DNA from: Lethocerus indicus
Taxonomy: Eukaryota > Arthropoda > Insecta > Hemiptera > Belostomatidae
NCBI GenBank assembly: GCA_019843655.1
Contig: JACDQD010000003.1
Coordinates: 12,030,925-12,094,924 of the forward strand
DNA: 64,000 nt
Direction of reading: 5' to 3'
Below the pieces are notes generated by a model. It was given only the letters and a program-made list of their open reading frames with translations. It searched no databases and was not told the DNA's origin. Shown one piece after another: positions 1 through 13,000 of the stretch (within the stretch, counting starts at the first letter, position 1; the number at the start of each line of letters is the position of its first letter). The position numbers were made by a program, and so were the translations under genes.

Positions 1-2608
1 TATTAAATAATTAAATATGTTTTATATTTATGTATCAAATGACAAATTAAATAATTTATTCACTATTTTCAATGAAGAATATGGTATTTAGTCCTACACA
101 ATTTAGCAGCTAAGCATTAAAAAAGAGGATGAGGCAGTTAAACATTTTCCCAGAAGGATAAAGGGTAATGACTTCAGATGATTCCCACTAGATTCAAATG
201 GAATGACCTTGTGCAATACTTTGTTAGTCAAGGGCCAACACAATGTGAAATTCTCTCCAATCTCTTGGATAATGATCAATTTTTAATAAGAAGGTAAATC
301 CAAAAATTATTTATTAGTAATTACAAAGCATGTGCGCAGACCAGTGAAAGGACAAATTGAACACAGTATAAATAACACTAACAAAAATTATGAAGCAAAT
401 TACAACTTAAGGCATTTATAATACAAAAATATACATTTTCCTTCAGTTTTTGTTAGCTGAAAATATTTAATTGTGTTATCTATATTTGGATTTATTCTTT
501 CATTCAAACAAGAAAAGAAGTATAAATGATCTCAATTCATTAAAAGAACAATCGTTTGCAAATTGCATATTATGAAATTGTGTTAAGGTTTTTATACAAT
601 TCTGCAGGCTGCTGAATTTCAGTTTTCACTAGTTGCAGAAATTCCGTTTAATTATCAGTGCATTAGGCTATTAGCACTTTCAGCAATCCAACTCTATTAT
701 AGATACTTAAACAATGTTATAATGAAACAAATAACACTTTGTCACAACATTTTCAATTTGTTGCACACTATGTTGAAATATTTACTCTAGATAGACATTC
801 CAAATGTTCCTACAGACTCCTGAAAAGGAAGTGGTCAAACAACCTAAATGTTAAAAAAAACAGTGTGGATATTTATCATTGTAAAATTAATATTATTAAT
901 GTAGAGTGAATAAGGGCATGCATTCACCTTACTGGAATTTAATGACATTAATAATGTGAAGGCAGATCTAGTGTAAAGTACAACTGTACGAAAAAAATAA
1001 ATAAAGAAATGATTATTTATAATCCTGATATAAAAAACAGGTTTTTCTTATGTCACAAAATTTCATAAAATACTTTTAAAAAATTGAAATAAAGTTAAAT
1101 TACAATTAGTTGGTACAGTTCAAAACCTTGTATGCATGATGTATATTTTATACCTATATGAATAACTTCAGCATGATATAGAATAGTGCACTAAAAAAAT
1201 TCTTAAGAAAGTTACCTCAATTACACAAGGGAAATGAGGAAGGAACATGACAAAGGCAGGAAGAGGTTCCAAATGGAATAGAAATTGGTAGAGCATAAAA
1301 AACTATATAATTGAAGGACCCAAAATTAATTTACACCAGTACTCAACTAACAACCAGTGCTATAATCTGAAAAGTGACATATCTAGAGCTTATAGTTAGT
1401 TCCACACATTATGTTTAGTTCTCACAGTTAAAAAAGAAAGAATAGCAGGAAAACAGCACTTAGGTACTTTTGTATAAACTCAAGCTACTTTTAAGGTCAT
1501 TAACTTTCATTAATATTCTGAAAAGTTGTCTTATTTTGTAACATAAATAAACACTATATATTTAATAAAATTTCATAGTATAAATATATAATAAGTATAT
1601 ATTATATATAAGTATATAATAAAGCACGGATAGTATGGTCATTTTGTTAAAGAACAAAATTATAATATGGAAAGAAGACTAAATTAAATTCATAATAAAT
1701 TACCCTGGAAACATAAAATTAGTAATTTATTTGTCCAGAAATGGATATATTGTACAATATAAGCTCTTAAAGAAACTGACATTTCTTGGTGGAGCTTTCT
1801 TTTTTCCCAATAAAGCTGCTCCAGGCTAGGGACAGGGACCAGACTGAGTCAATGCTCAGCTCAAGGCCATCCCAGTTAATACTAACCGACCTTGGAACCA
1901 TCCAAACTTCCAATGGTCTGATCCCTAAAGCATTCTACAAAAATTACTCCTGTTAAAATCTAAAAAGAAATCTGGTCAAACCTTTAGTGTCAAGTATGCT
2001 AGAATATGAAATAGAGTGAAGAATACATTAGTTATTTCTATTTAATAAGTAAAAAAAATAAAAAAGAACCAAAACTGAAATGTATTTACATTAGTTCCAT
2101 ATATTTTTAAATATATTAAACACCTATAATTATTAAAAGTAGGTGGCATTCTAATGCCAAAATTCAACAAATGCCTTAATATGAATAAATTAATCTTTAT
2201 AAGTATTTTATTTAAAATTGGAACTAAATTCCCATTGTCCCTTACATTTTTAAGCATTTTTATAAAGACAATAAAATTAACCTATCTAAGATTCCTTTTT
2301 TTTAGTTAAGGCTCATGTTCAAAACAACAATGACAAAAAATTATTTAATTTAACCCCTAACTAAGTATCAAAAATAGTTTAAAACATTATAATGAGGGAA
2401 TGTGATATGAAAAATTATTGCTTAACTATATTGAAAGAAAAATCAGACACTGAAATTGACCTTGACATACTGGGATGTCTGACTTTCACTTTGGAAAATT
2501 CAAACTTAAAGTTGTGTAGGCAGGCAAATACAAAGCATGCTGTGTGTTTAATGAATCCTGCAGTAATTGCATCATATTAAAGCTACAAACATCATATTTT
2601 TAACTCAC
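1..2608. other. AT-rich stretch without a recognised gene
   Basis: No reading frame here resembles a known protein. On the minus strand it could be the first long intron of the membrane-protein gene whose exon lies at 2609-2763. One compositional island stands out at about 1795-1935: it is less AT-rich and open for some 50 codons on the minus strand behind an AG at about 1936-1937. Its frame does not join directly to the 2609 donor, so I do not call it an exon. Confidence 0.4.
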
Positions 2609-2763
2609 CTCACACCCACCCAATCATCCCGGAGAGTTTCGTTATTCACAAATGGTTCATTATAGAACCATATTGTCAGGATGAGGAAAATGCTGATGAG
2701 TAACAGAAGAGGTAATAGCCGTCTAATCATTCTCCTTGGCATTGTAATAGTCAATTGCTGATA
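2609..2763 (-). CDS. First coding exon of an unidentified type II membrane protein (partial)
   Basis: On the minus strand an acceptor (TTTTGCACAG at 2764-2773) is followed by an ATG at 2742 and an open frame to a good donor (GAG|GTGAGT, exon end 2609). The 45 residues begin MPRRMIRRLL, run into a hydrophobic helix of about 17 residues (around 9-26, rich in Leu and Ile), then a short stem with N-E-T (an N-glycosylation sequon). A basic N-terminus plus a single signal anchor is the layout of Golgi type II enzymes, which is family-level inference only; the catalytic part lies outside the window or was not recognised. The exon ends in phase 2. It is divergent from the Pgant gene with about 1.4 kb between the two ATGs. 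Confidence 0.4.
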
Positions 2764-4178
2764 CTGTGCAAAATAAATAAACCATTAGGATCAAGTATGT
2801 TGTCTAAACTGATCAACATTATTCCATAATAAAAGACCAATAATTTTTAAGCATAAAAAAGTTTTGTTATAAAAATATTAGCATGCTTGTTTCCTTCAAG
2901 AATAAAGGAATGTAATATTATACATATTATTATATAAGAACTTCAATATTGATACAACAAATTCATCACTATTTCAGTTCTATTTCAATAAGTAATACTC
3001 ATTTTGTAAAATCGGTAGATACAACTAATGTCAGATATATGCAATTTACTGTTTGTACTGTTATATTATTCATTCGAATTTTCTGGTTAAACTTTCTGTC
3101 TGAGGGTGGTTTGTTCTTACATGAATATATCTAAAGATAGACAAATACCGAATTATTCCATAAGTCAATTCGAAGACTTTCTCCACCACTTTTCCAAATC
3201 AAATCATTCCAATTTCACTTGCTACAGCCTAACTGTATAACACTGGTATTTAAAATCTCTCACGAGTCTGGGGACGACAATGAACGACAGCCCCAAATCT
3301 TCCTCACTCCGTTTGAGTACACACATTATCGTATCAACTTAAAAAGTAAATATGAATTTAAATATATTTAATATATGGTACAGAGACCGGCAAACCCGTC
3401 ACTTTGTTTACAAATGCAACCACCTGTCAGAGACGGTCATTTCTCGCAGAATGGCAGGCAGCTGTAATAATCCGTTGTATATATACGGTTACAAATAATA
3501 GTATGAAAATAATTTTAATGTAACTCTAAGAAATTATTGAAATTAATCTTATGAAATTAATATTAAAATGTTAAATAATATTCGTCTTTTCAATCATTAG
3601 ATTTTGAAGCATTGTTTTCAATGTGTATAACATGGAAAACAGTTGGTAGTACCGACTGGTCCTGTTGTAGGAGGGGGATTAAAAAAGAACAGGTTGATTG
3701 TTGACTGGATTATGTGTTAAGGTTCGTTAGCCCTCCTCAGTTCTTCAGTCCCTAGGTACTATCCGGCATTAGTTTTAGAAGAATTTTTTTGCTCAAGTTA
3801 TATCGACCGTTCGCCGTCAACAAAAAGACTGGCAGATGGTTCTAATCTAGATGATACATTTCGCGAAGGAAAACTAGAAAGCCATGTCATCCACGTTACA
3901 ACCGCTACAACTTGGTCCGGTTCTTTTATCGGCACTTACCCAGGTTTCCAACGTAAGTTCATTTGAGCTCCTGTCACGAACACGTTAATTGACGTTAGCT
4001 AAGTCCTTTAACCGAATTCCCGCTTTATTTTTATTTCAGGTTAATCTTTTCTCCTGGCCCTAATAGGATGACCGCTCGAGTATGTACGCATGAAACATAT
4101 CATTCCCGTTGTGATAAGAAGAGTGCCGGTATTTGACCGTTTTTTTTTCGGTGTGTAAATAGAAAATTGGAGAAAATC
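2764..4178. promoter_or_regulatory. Divergent upstream region and Pgant 5' leader
   Basis: This interval separates the minus-strand membrane-protein exon from the plus-strand Pgant start. A likely non-coding first exon of Pgant ends at 3952 (AAC|GTAAGT) and a second begins at 4040 after TTTATTTCAG. The leader carries short upstream frames: ATG 3851-3877 (8 codons plus stop region), ATG 3884 running across the splice to a stop at 4061-4063, and ATG 4068 to 4136. The transcription start is not visible; no TATA box was identified. The rest is AT-rich without coding signal. Confidence 0.4.
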
Positions 4179-5332
4179 ATGTTCCGCACAAAAGTACGAA
4201 TCCACACTTGTAAAGTGATCCTGTTGACGTCGCTAGTGTGGGTAATGGTAGGAGTTGTAGTGCTCACAATGAATTCAGACTGTATCAGCAGTTCTGGAGG
4301 ATGGGGCTGTTCGAGAGCGAGCACCGAGGACCTGAGTAGCTCTGAAGCTCTGAGAGCTGTTTCCTCAGATGTAGTCAGCAAAGGAAGAGGAATACTTTTT
4401 GAACATTTGCATGATAGGGGAAAGAACAAGACACTGTATGACAAATCAACATTGAAACGGTGGAGACCCGCTCCCACTATTGTAGAACGACCAGGCAGCC
4501 CAGGTGAATTGGGAACCGCTGTACACATTCCACCTGAAAAACAGAAACTCATGAAGGAGAAATTCAAAGTAAACCAATTCAATTTGTTGGCTAGTGACAT
4601 GATTTCATTGAACAGGTCCCTTGCAGACATAAGGCAAGAAGGGTAAGTCATCAAATCTGTCAGGATAAAATTGTTTCATAGGAATTAATTTAAATGTTAT
4701 ATTGTTTAAGACTTGTTAATTTAATTCTTCTTATAAATATTAAGATTACCTAAGATCAGATCACCCAGATCAGATTACCCAAAAATTAATATTATTCTAA
4801 AATTTTCTATTTCATTTATCTGTGTAATTTGTAATTGTATATTCAAGGAAGTAATGTCTCTAAAGTAGCCAACTGAAAGTGAAAACACTATTGAAAGACC
4901 TGATGGTACTACGAATTGCATTTAATTTCTGTGTGCTTACTTCAGAAACACTGTTTATGCTATACAGCTGTCCTTGAATTCTTTCAGTGAAATACAGAAC
5001 CTATAGCAATTTGTTGATTGTTCTTCTGATCATAATAGAGACACCTGCCTAATTTGCTTTACATCCAACATCATTATTATTCTTTATTGTGCAAACAATG
5101 TTTAATTTCTGTATTAATGAACCATGTACCCCTTCAAGTTTTAAGAAAGTTTTAGAAACAATTTCATTTTAATTGAATATAGTATTGTGAAAATAGTGTT
5201 CTGCAATTATTGCAGTGAAAACAGGGTAAATTAATAGGTGAACTATACAACTTTTAAATAACAAAAATGTTGAGTATAAAATCTTTGAAAAAATTATTAG
5301 AAACTTCTTTTTATGCCTTGATTGCAGTCATC

Positions 5333-5395
<63 letters not shown>

Positions 5396-6990
5396 CAGTG
5401 TACAGTAATGTGTTTATGACTTTTTCTGGAGTGTAGTGTCTAAAAGTCCTAAAAGCTGTTTAGGACAAATTTAATTTTACAAACTTAATATGAAAACATT
5501 AAAAATTAAATATATTATCTTTACTTATTGAAATGGTCAGTTTTCAAGTTGACCATCCTGGTTTTTAGTCATTGAAATGTAAACATTTTTATTAATTTGT
5601 TAAAGATTAATTCAGTTGGAATAACCTCAAGCAAATATACTACTCATCTTCATAGCGTATACAAATATACTTCTTTCATCTTGACTAAGAAAAATTGCTG
5701 ATTTTAAATTCATTTGGTTGTTGGAGTGTTTTAATTAGGTTTTGAAAAAATAGTCACTATTAACTTAGTGATGTGGGCTGTTCAGGAAAGTAGAACAGGA
5801 GTTAGATAGGTTCCAGGATTGTTTAACTCACATGGTAGAAAGTTAAAGGTCTCCCCTCTAACTTTCACATTTAAAATATGACATTAATTTCTGTTGGGGA
5901 ATTCAACAATATAAATGGCTTATGACAAAGTAGTTTTAATATTCAATATATTGATGGCTTAAATTACTTAACCAATGTAACTTCTGAAATTCATGTAACA
6001 TTCTATGTTTCCTGCATTAAATATGAGGGGTTGAGAAATTATTAGGCAGCTTATAATTAATTTCTAATAATTATTGTTGTTCTAGAATGCTATTTTTAAT
6101 AAACTATTTTAATTAAATAAATTCAGAATTCTAATGTTTGTTATTTATTTTTCAGATAATTAATAAAGTGGAACAAATATATCCATTGGATAATAACTTC
6201 TTAAATTAATCTTTATTTTTATATTATTCTTTCACCATTTGACATTTCAGCCCTGATTGGGTAATAGATCATTAGAATAGTTTCCTGGACAGGTTGCCTT
6301 AAGTAAGACTTGTCAGTCAGCAAATCTTTATATACACAATGTTGGTTTTTATTTTGATATGAAGAAATTATATAGAAAACAACTGGTTTTACGCAGTTGT
6401 GGTCTTGTTAACTTAGCAATTTATTAAAGACTAAATCAATGACAAAATTCAGTAATAACTGAATTATATAATTATCAAGGTTATATTATTGTGAATAATT
6501 ATCTGTCCTATATTTTTGGCTCTTCATTCATCATTCAAGAACCATCTTTAATTATGTTTCATGATTCACATATTCAGCCGCTAGCTGTATTTCATGATTT
6601 TATGCATTATATTCCCTCAAATATAACGACCTCATAAGTGCTGCTTATAAAGAGCTCATATAATTCTGTACATTGCTTACAACAAATAAAATATATCATT
6701 GTTTTATATTGATAATTTTTCAGTTGTAAAGATAAAACATACCCAAGTCTACTTCCGACAACAAGTATTGTGATAGTTTTCCACAATGAGGCATGGTCAA
6801 CACTACTTAGAACAGTTTGGAGTGTTATAAATAGATCACCAAGACCTTTGCTCAAAGAAGTCATTCTAGTCGATGACGCAAGTGAAAGAGGTAAATCACA
6901 CATTTTTATCTGTAATTATTATTTATTTACCAATTAAATCTTTAAGATTAAGATACATTAGTAGTTAATGTTTTAACTTCTGGTATAAAC

Positions 6991-7027
<37 letters not shown>

Positions 7028-10000
7028 GTTTCATTATAATTTTCCTTGATTTAATTTAAATGTAAATCTAAACATCATGAGAACATGCAGTGATAATGTC
7101 CAGTGGGCTTTGAACATTAATTTGTGGACTCTACTGAACTCATTTTGTATTAATGAATGAAGCAACAACATTCACATTTTATTAATAATAGAAATCAAAA
7201 ATGTTACTGAACTTTAAATGAGGTATTTTCACCTTATACTCAGTTCCAGTCGTAGACCATAGGCACCAAGTTCGTGTACATGATATATTGTTCCTATGAT
7301 TGTAAGATATGTTTTTAAAATGTGTTATTTTTACGAAGTAAACAAACCTTCATTGCTTATGGTGTATATAAACATACCAAAAAACTAACAGTATATAATG
7401 TTGCAATCATGTATTAATATTTTCTATTAGGTTTCCATAATTTTACTTACTAAATTGCTTTAAATAAATATATTTTTCTAGAACATTTGGGTAAGCAACT
7501 GGAGGATTATGTAGCAACACTGCCAGTTCCTGTGAAAGTTCTGAGAACTGTAAAACGCTCAGGACTAATTCGAGCACGTTTGCTGGGTGCAAAACATGTC
7601 CAGGGACAAGTTATAACATTCCTAGACGCTCATTGTGAGTGTGCCGAAGGGTGGCTGGAACCTCTCCTTGCAAGAATTGTGCTGAATAGGTTTGAACAAA
7701 AACTTTATTTTATAACCTAAAGAATTATGATTCATTTGAATAATAGAAATTGATTATTCATTTTTAGAAAACAATTACTAGATTTAGTTAATTTCTCATT
7801 GAAAATTAACCGAAAAATAATTTATACTGAGAGTCTACTTATGTTTTTAATGTAATTATTTTTTAAATTTTATTTAACAATTATCTATTTATTTTCCACA
7901 TAGGAAGACTGTAGTTTGTCCAATAATAGATGTCATTTCTGATGAAACTTTTGAATATATCACTGCATCAGATCTGACATGGGGTGGTTTTAACTGGAAA
8001 CTTAACTTCAGATGGTAACTAACTTATTTATTTTTATAAATTAGATTGTAATGAATAGAATGTCTAAATCTGATATATCTATCAAATTAATTTTGTGTTT
8101 AAAATTGAAGATTCATTTGCTATTAACATTACCCTTTCTTTATACAAAGGTACCGGGTACCTCAGAGAGAAGTTGATAGGCGACGTGGGGACAGAACTGC
8201 ACCACTCAGAACACCAACAATGGCTGGAGGTTTGTTCTCCATAGACAAAGATTATTTTTATGAATTGGGTGCTTATGATGAAGGTATGGACATTTGGGGT
8301 GGTGAGAACCTAGAAATGTCATTTAGGGTAAGTACTAGCAATTTTATTCCTAAGAACAATTTCTGCATTAGGCATGCACAGAGTTAAAGTTCATGGTACT
8401 TTTTCTGATTCATTGAATTATTAAAATTATTTTTCTGTATAATGAAGTATAATAATTCATTTATAATTACTTCATTTATATCTTGAGTTGTAGCTAACAT
8501 TTCCCTGAAAATTCAAGAAAAAATGTTGGAATGAGTTTTATATGCAAATGAATAATTTCAATTTAAATTTCTTAATTTCATGGTTTGTCTGATAATTCCA
8601 TAAGTATATTTGTAGTATTAATCTAGAGAGTACCATAATTATACTTAAAAATAATTAACATGTAATTTCACATTGATGAAGTAAACACGACCAAGTAGTT
8701 TAACCCCTTAATCATGAGGTACATATGAAATTATTTGATATGCATCTGTTATTTGAGTTTATACCATTGATTTTAATATCATGAATTCCCTCTTACTTTT
8801 CTTCCACATTTTCCTACTTTCTTACCCTTTTGCCTAATTTTCCAAAAGTGAAAGTTATTATTGGGGTTTATAAACTTGCATATGTAGGCAGTCAACTTAG
8901 TCTACTTTAGCTTCAGTATTTGCTCTGTTGTTTGTCTATATTTTGTGTCCAACATGTGATTACAAAATCATTTAATCGTTTCATCCCAGAATGTAACATT
9001 CACCTTTTATTGTGTTCTGTGTTTGTTTTAAGTTAATCTATGCTTCATTAAAATTTGTTCAATTAATATATTTAAGCTGTTCCTTCTTATTTTAGTTTGC
9101 TTATTCAAGATTAGATTTAATAGGGTCAACTCTACAAAGAATTTTTATCAAATATTTAAGAAACTTTAATCTGAAAGTTGGCAAAATAAAATAATTTAAT
9201 TTATATCTTATTGATTTTGTTTTGCTGTTGGATTTATTTTAAATACCATTAATCTTCAAATCAAGAAATTTTATATATATTTAAAAATGAATCCATTTAA
9301 AATATAATCCATATCAGAAATCATGGAACACTATTATAATGGGAAAATGACAAATCTCTTAAATCTTTCTCCAGCTGAAGAGTGATAATGTTTTTGGAAT
9401 CGTATTGAAAATTTTATTGATGAAATTTGCCTAGAAGAATCAAAATAATACAATTGGCCTGTTTTGGAAGAGTGAAATATATTGTAACAACAAAATCTCT
9501 TTATAGAGATTGTCTCATTGTCTTATGAGAGAACCACTTTTACATTGGACCCCTTTATTTATTTCTTCTTTCTGATTTCGCTATTTAGTGTTTTAATTTT
9601 AATTCAAATGATCAAAAAAACTTTAAAAAATAACCGCTTCGTAAAGTTTAAGTTTAGCTTACATGGAGTACATTCTTTTTATTACATTTGACGTGCTTTT
9701 CATCATATTCATTCACGTACAATAGAACGTTTATTAACTATCAGGGTATGAGAATAAGACATTGTTTGGTAATATATAATAAGGATAATTTATGTATTAT
9801 AAACATACAATTGCCCAGATTTTTAACTTACTTATTCTGTCATATTACATTTTTCTTTCAGAAATTAAAGGAAGTAAATAGCAATATGTCAGTCGTGCTG
9901 TAATTAATAACAATGAAAAACAGTTATGTGAAATGTTATATTACATTGTAATACATATCAAATTATTATTTTAATGTTGGTTTCAAGTTAATGTGTAAGA

Positions 10001-13000
10001 AATTATTTGCCGCAATTATTGTTTGTATTACTCTGGAATAAGGTCCAATTAGTCAATCTCCTATCTGTGCCTTAACAAAAATCATTTCTTATGTTTACAT
10101 TAAGCTCCATTTATTATATCTTATTTGATTAAAAATAAGAAAACATTGCCAATATACTATGAGTCATTAAATCGTATCTTTATCACATGCCATTGAATAT
10201 GTTCTATTGTGCCAACGAATGAATAATAAGCAGTATGTGCAGAGTAGATAATATTAAATTTTAAAAAATCATCTAAATTTTAGCCCGTTCAATTACATAA
10301 ATAAGCGAAACTAAAAAAAGATGGAAACTAAATGACTGAAATTATTGTCCAAAAACTGTGGCTAAGAGAAAGGGGGCTGCTAATTTTAAAGTTTGTGTTG
10401 TAGAGAAGTAGTATAGTGTTTCGGGTTGTAAACTATAGTATGAACACGACAGGTATGGCAGTGCGGTGGTACATTGGAGATAATACCGTGTTCCCACGTG
10501 GGTCACGTCTTCAGGGATAAATCCCCTTACACGTTCCCGGGAGGCGTGTCCAAAATTGTACTCCACAACGCCGCTCGCGTCGCAGAAGTTTGGATGGACG
10601 AATGGCGCGATTTCTATTACGCCATGAACCCAGGTAGATTTATAACAGAAAAAAAACCGGCGGCAACTCTCCATGTGTGTCCCCGAAATCATTATACTTT
10701 CTTTTTAATAATGCATTAATTCAATTAACTAATATTACTAACAGTTTGATGTTTCTTCCACTGCCTTTTATCACTTTTAATACAGAGTCCTCATTGTCTT
10801 CCATGTTCAACAGTTTTACATTTATTTCAAAAAAAATCTAGGAAGAAATGTTATAGTTGCAATGGTTCAGTTTCTGCTTTGTGACTTTACTATTTTCCCA
10901 GTGGTTTATAGATTTACAGCTTCTTGCTTAAAAATGTGAATTTTAGTATATGTTTGTATTAAGTTTTTTTGCAGTTCAATTTATTTGAGGGGTGAAATTA
11001 TCTCTATAAACATGAAAGAAAATTAGCTATGTGAATGGGTTTTTTGGTGGGGAGAAATGGGGAATGCACATATAAGTATGATACACAAATACACATATTC
11101 TTTTGTGTGGTTTTTTTAGTTAGATTTATTCCTGAAATGAAGATTTCCATGAAGTTAATTCTCAGGTCCAATATTTTTAAATCAAATAATATTATTTTTA
11201 ATAAGTGACTGGAAATTTGAAAGAAGGCAGTGGTAAAACTCAAACTATAATTAATCATTGTTAAAACTAATTATGTGTTATGCTACTGCATGTAGCTTTT
11301 TGCTACCATTGGGGATCAGCTTGCAACTATTAACCATATTTGTTCAAAAATAAAATTAACATTTTTACTAAATAAATTGAAAAATAACCGATGGGTCATA
11401 GACTATGTTTTGTATTGGGCAATGAAGTTGCATAATTGTTGGGTAAATGTATGGGATGCCATCCATGTGTTCTATAACATCATCTGATATCATTCTCCGT
11501 GACCTCCTCTATTACTGTACGTCCTCTTTTATGTTTTAACATTATGCTTTTTGTTGTTTTGATGTTGGGTTATTTTGTGATTTTTGGTGATTGTTTTGTT
11601 CAATAGGAAAGAAATAAATGTGCGCATTGAAGGAAAGAATTGGTGCTCATCTTTAATATTTTAAAAGTAGGAAAGAGAGTATTTAAAGAGTATTGTTGGT
11701 GGTCTTATCCTTTTGATTTTTCAGCTAGTGTCTTAACTTTTAATATTTACATTTAATAAAATATAAACATGAATTATTGGTAATAATACTCAAATTGATC
11801 AAAAAAGGGCTTGATTCAATTTGACTTATATTAAATTTATATTCTATAGAGAATTCTTTACTTCTAACTGGAATATAAAATTTATTTAATTCCATAAACA
11901 TTTTGAATTTTCAAGAAATTCCTATCCTGTTCAGTTGATAAATGATTAAATATCCATGGAAGATATGAAATATTTGCTACCCGATTTTTTATTCCATAGT
12001 GAATCCAATTTCACGTTTTTAAGCATTTATTCTTTGACTATAATTTCACATTTTGTGTCTCATTTACTACTAAACTGTTTCAACTTCATATTGAGTTTGA
12101 AGTTTCATACTTCAGACATTGTCATAACCTAACGGACCTTTTGTTTCCTTTCCCACACAAACCTACCATATATATTGCGTGATTGGCAGTGACTAAACGA
12201 ACATTGAAATTACCATAGATTTCGTGTATTTCTGCCTTCTCTCGCTGGTTTGGTATTTTGATAAACCGGTTTCGGCTGCTCGCCATCTTCAGTAGCGGTG
12301 TTAGTCATTTTGGCACTTTGGATGTTCTTTGGGCATCCTCGCGTCACTGTCACTTGACTGTGGTGGTTGTCAGTCGTGTGTTTGTGTGTGTGTGTGTGTG
12401 TTATTGTGTATTAGGGGATGTCGTTTGTCTTATTTGGGTTTGGACGGATTTTGTTAATCTGCTTAAGTCTGTAGCATTATCTGTCTACTTAACATAAGCT
12501 TAAGTTTTTGTCGGATTATCAGTCTACTTAAAGTAGGCTTAAGTCTTTGTCGGATTATCGGTCTCCAAAGTGACTAACACCATTACTGAAAATGGCGAGC
12601 AACCCGAAACGGGTCTAGCAAAAGACCAAACCAGCCAGACGAGACAGAAATACACAAAATCTATAGTATTTCAACCCCTCGCAGACCACAAAACAGGTAT
12701 TGTAAACAACGAAATTAGTAAATTTAGTGATTATCTTCAACTGTCATTTGTTGTAGAATATCCTACTCTACTAGACAGTAAATGGACATTTTTAAACATG
12801 AAATATTTTATCCTTGTTTATCCATCCATAGCCTCATTTAATAAGCCATACATGAGATAACTTAAATGTTTCAAGTTTATATGTGTTTCTTTTTCTTTGT
12901 TGATTTTATTTTAAACCAGTTTCAGCATTCCACTATCATCAGGACATACCACATAGTACTTTACATATAGCACATTATATATTATATTACATGGAAGAAT

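Noticed and set aside
4100..4654. 184-codon frame on the minus strand
   Set aside because: It is the antisense shadow of Pgant coding exon 1.
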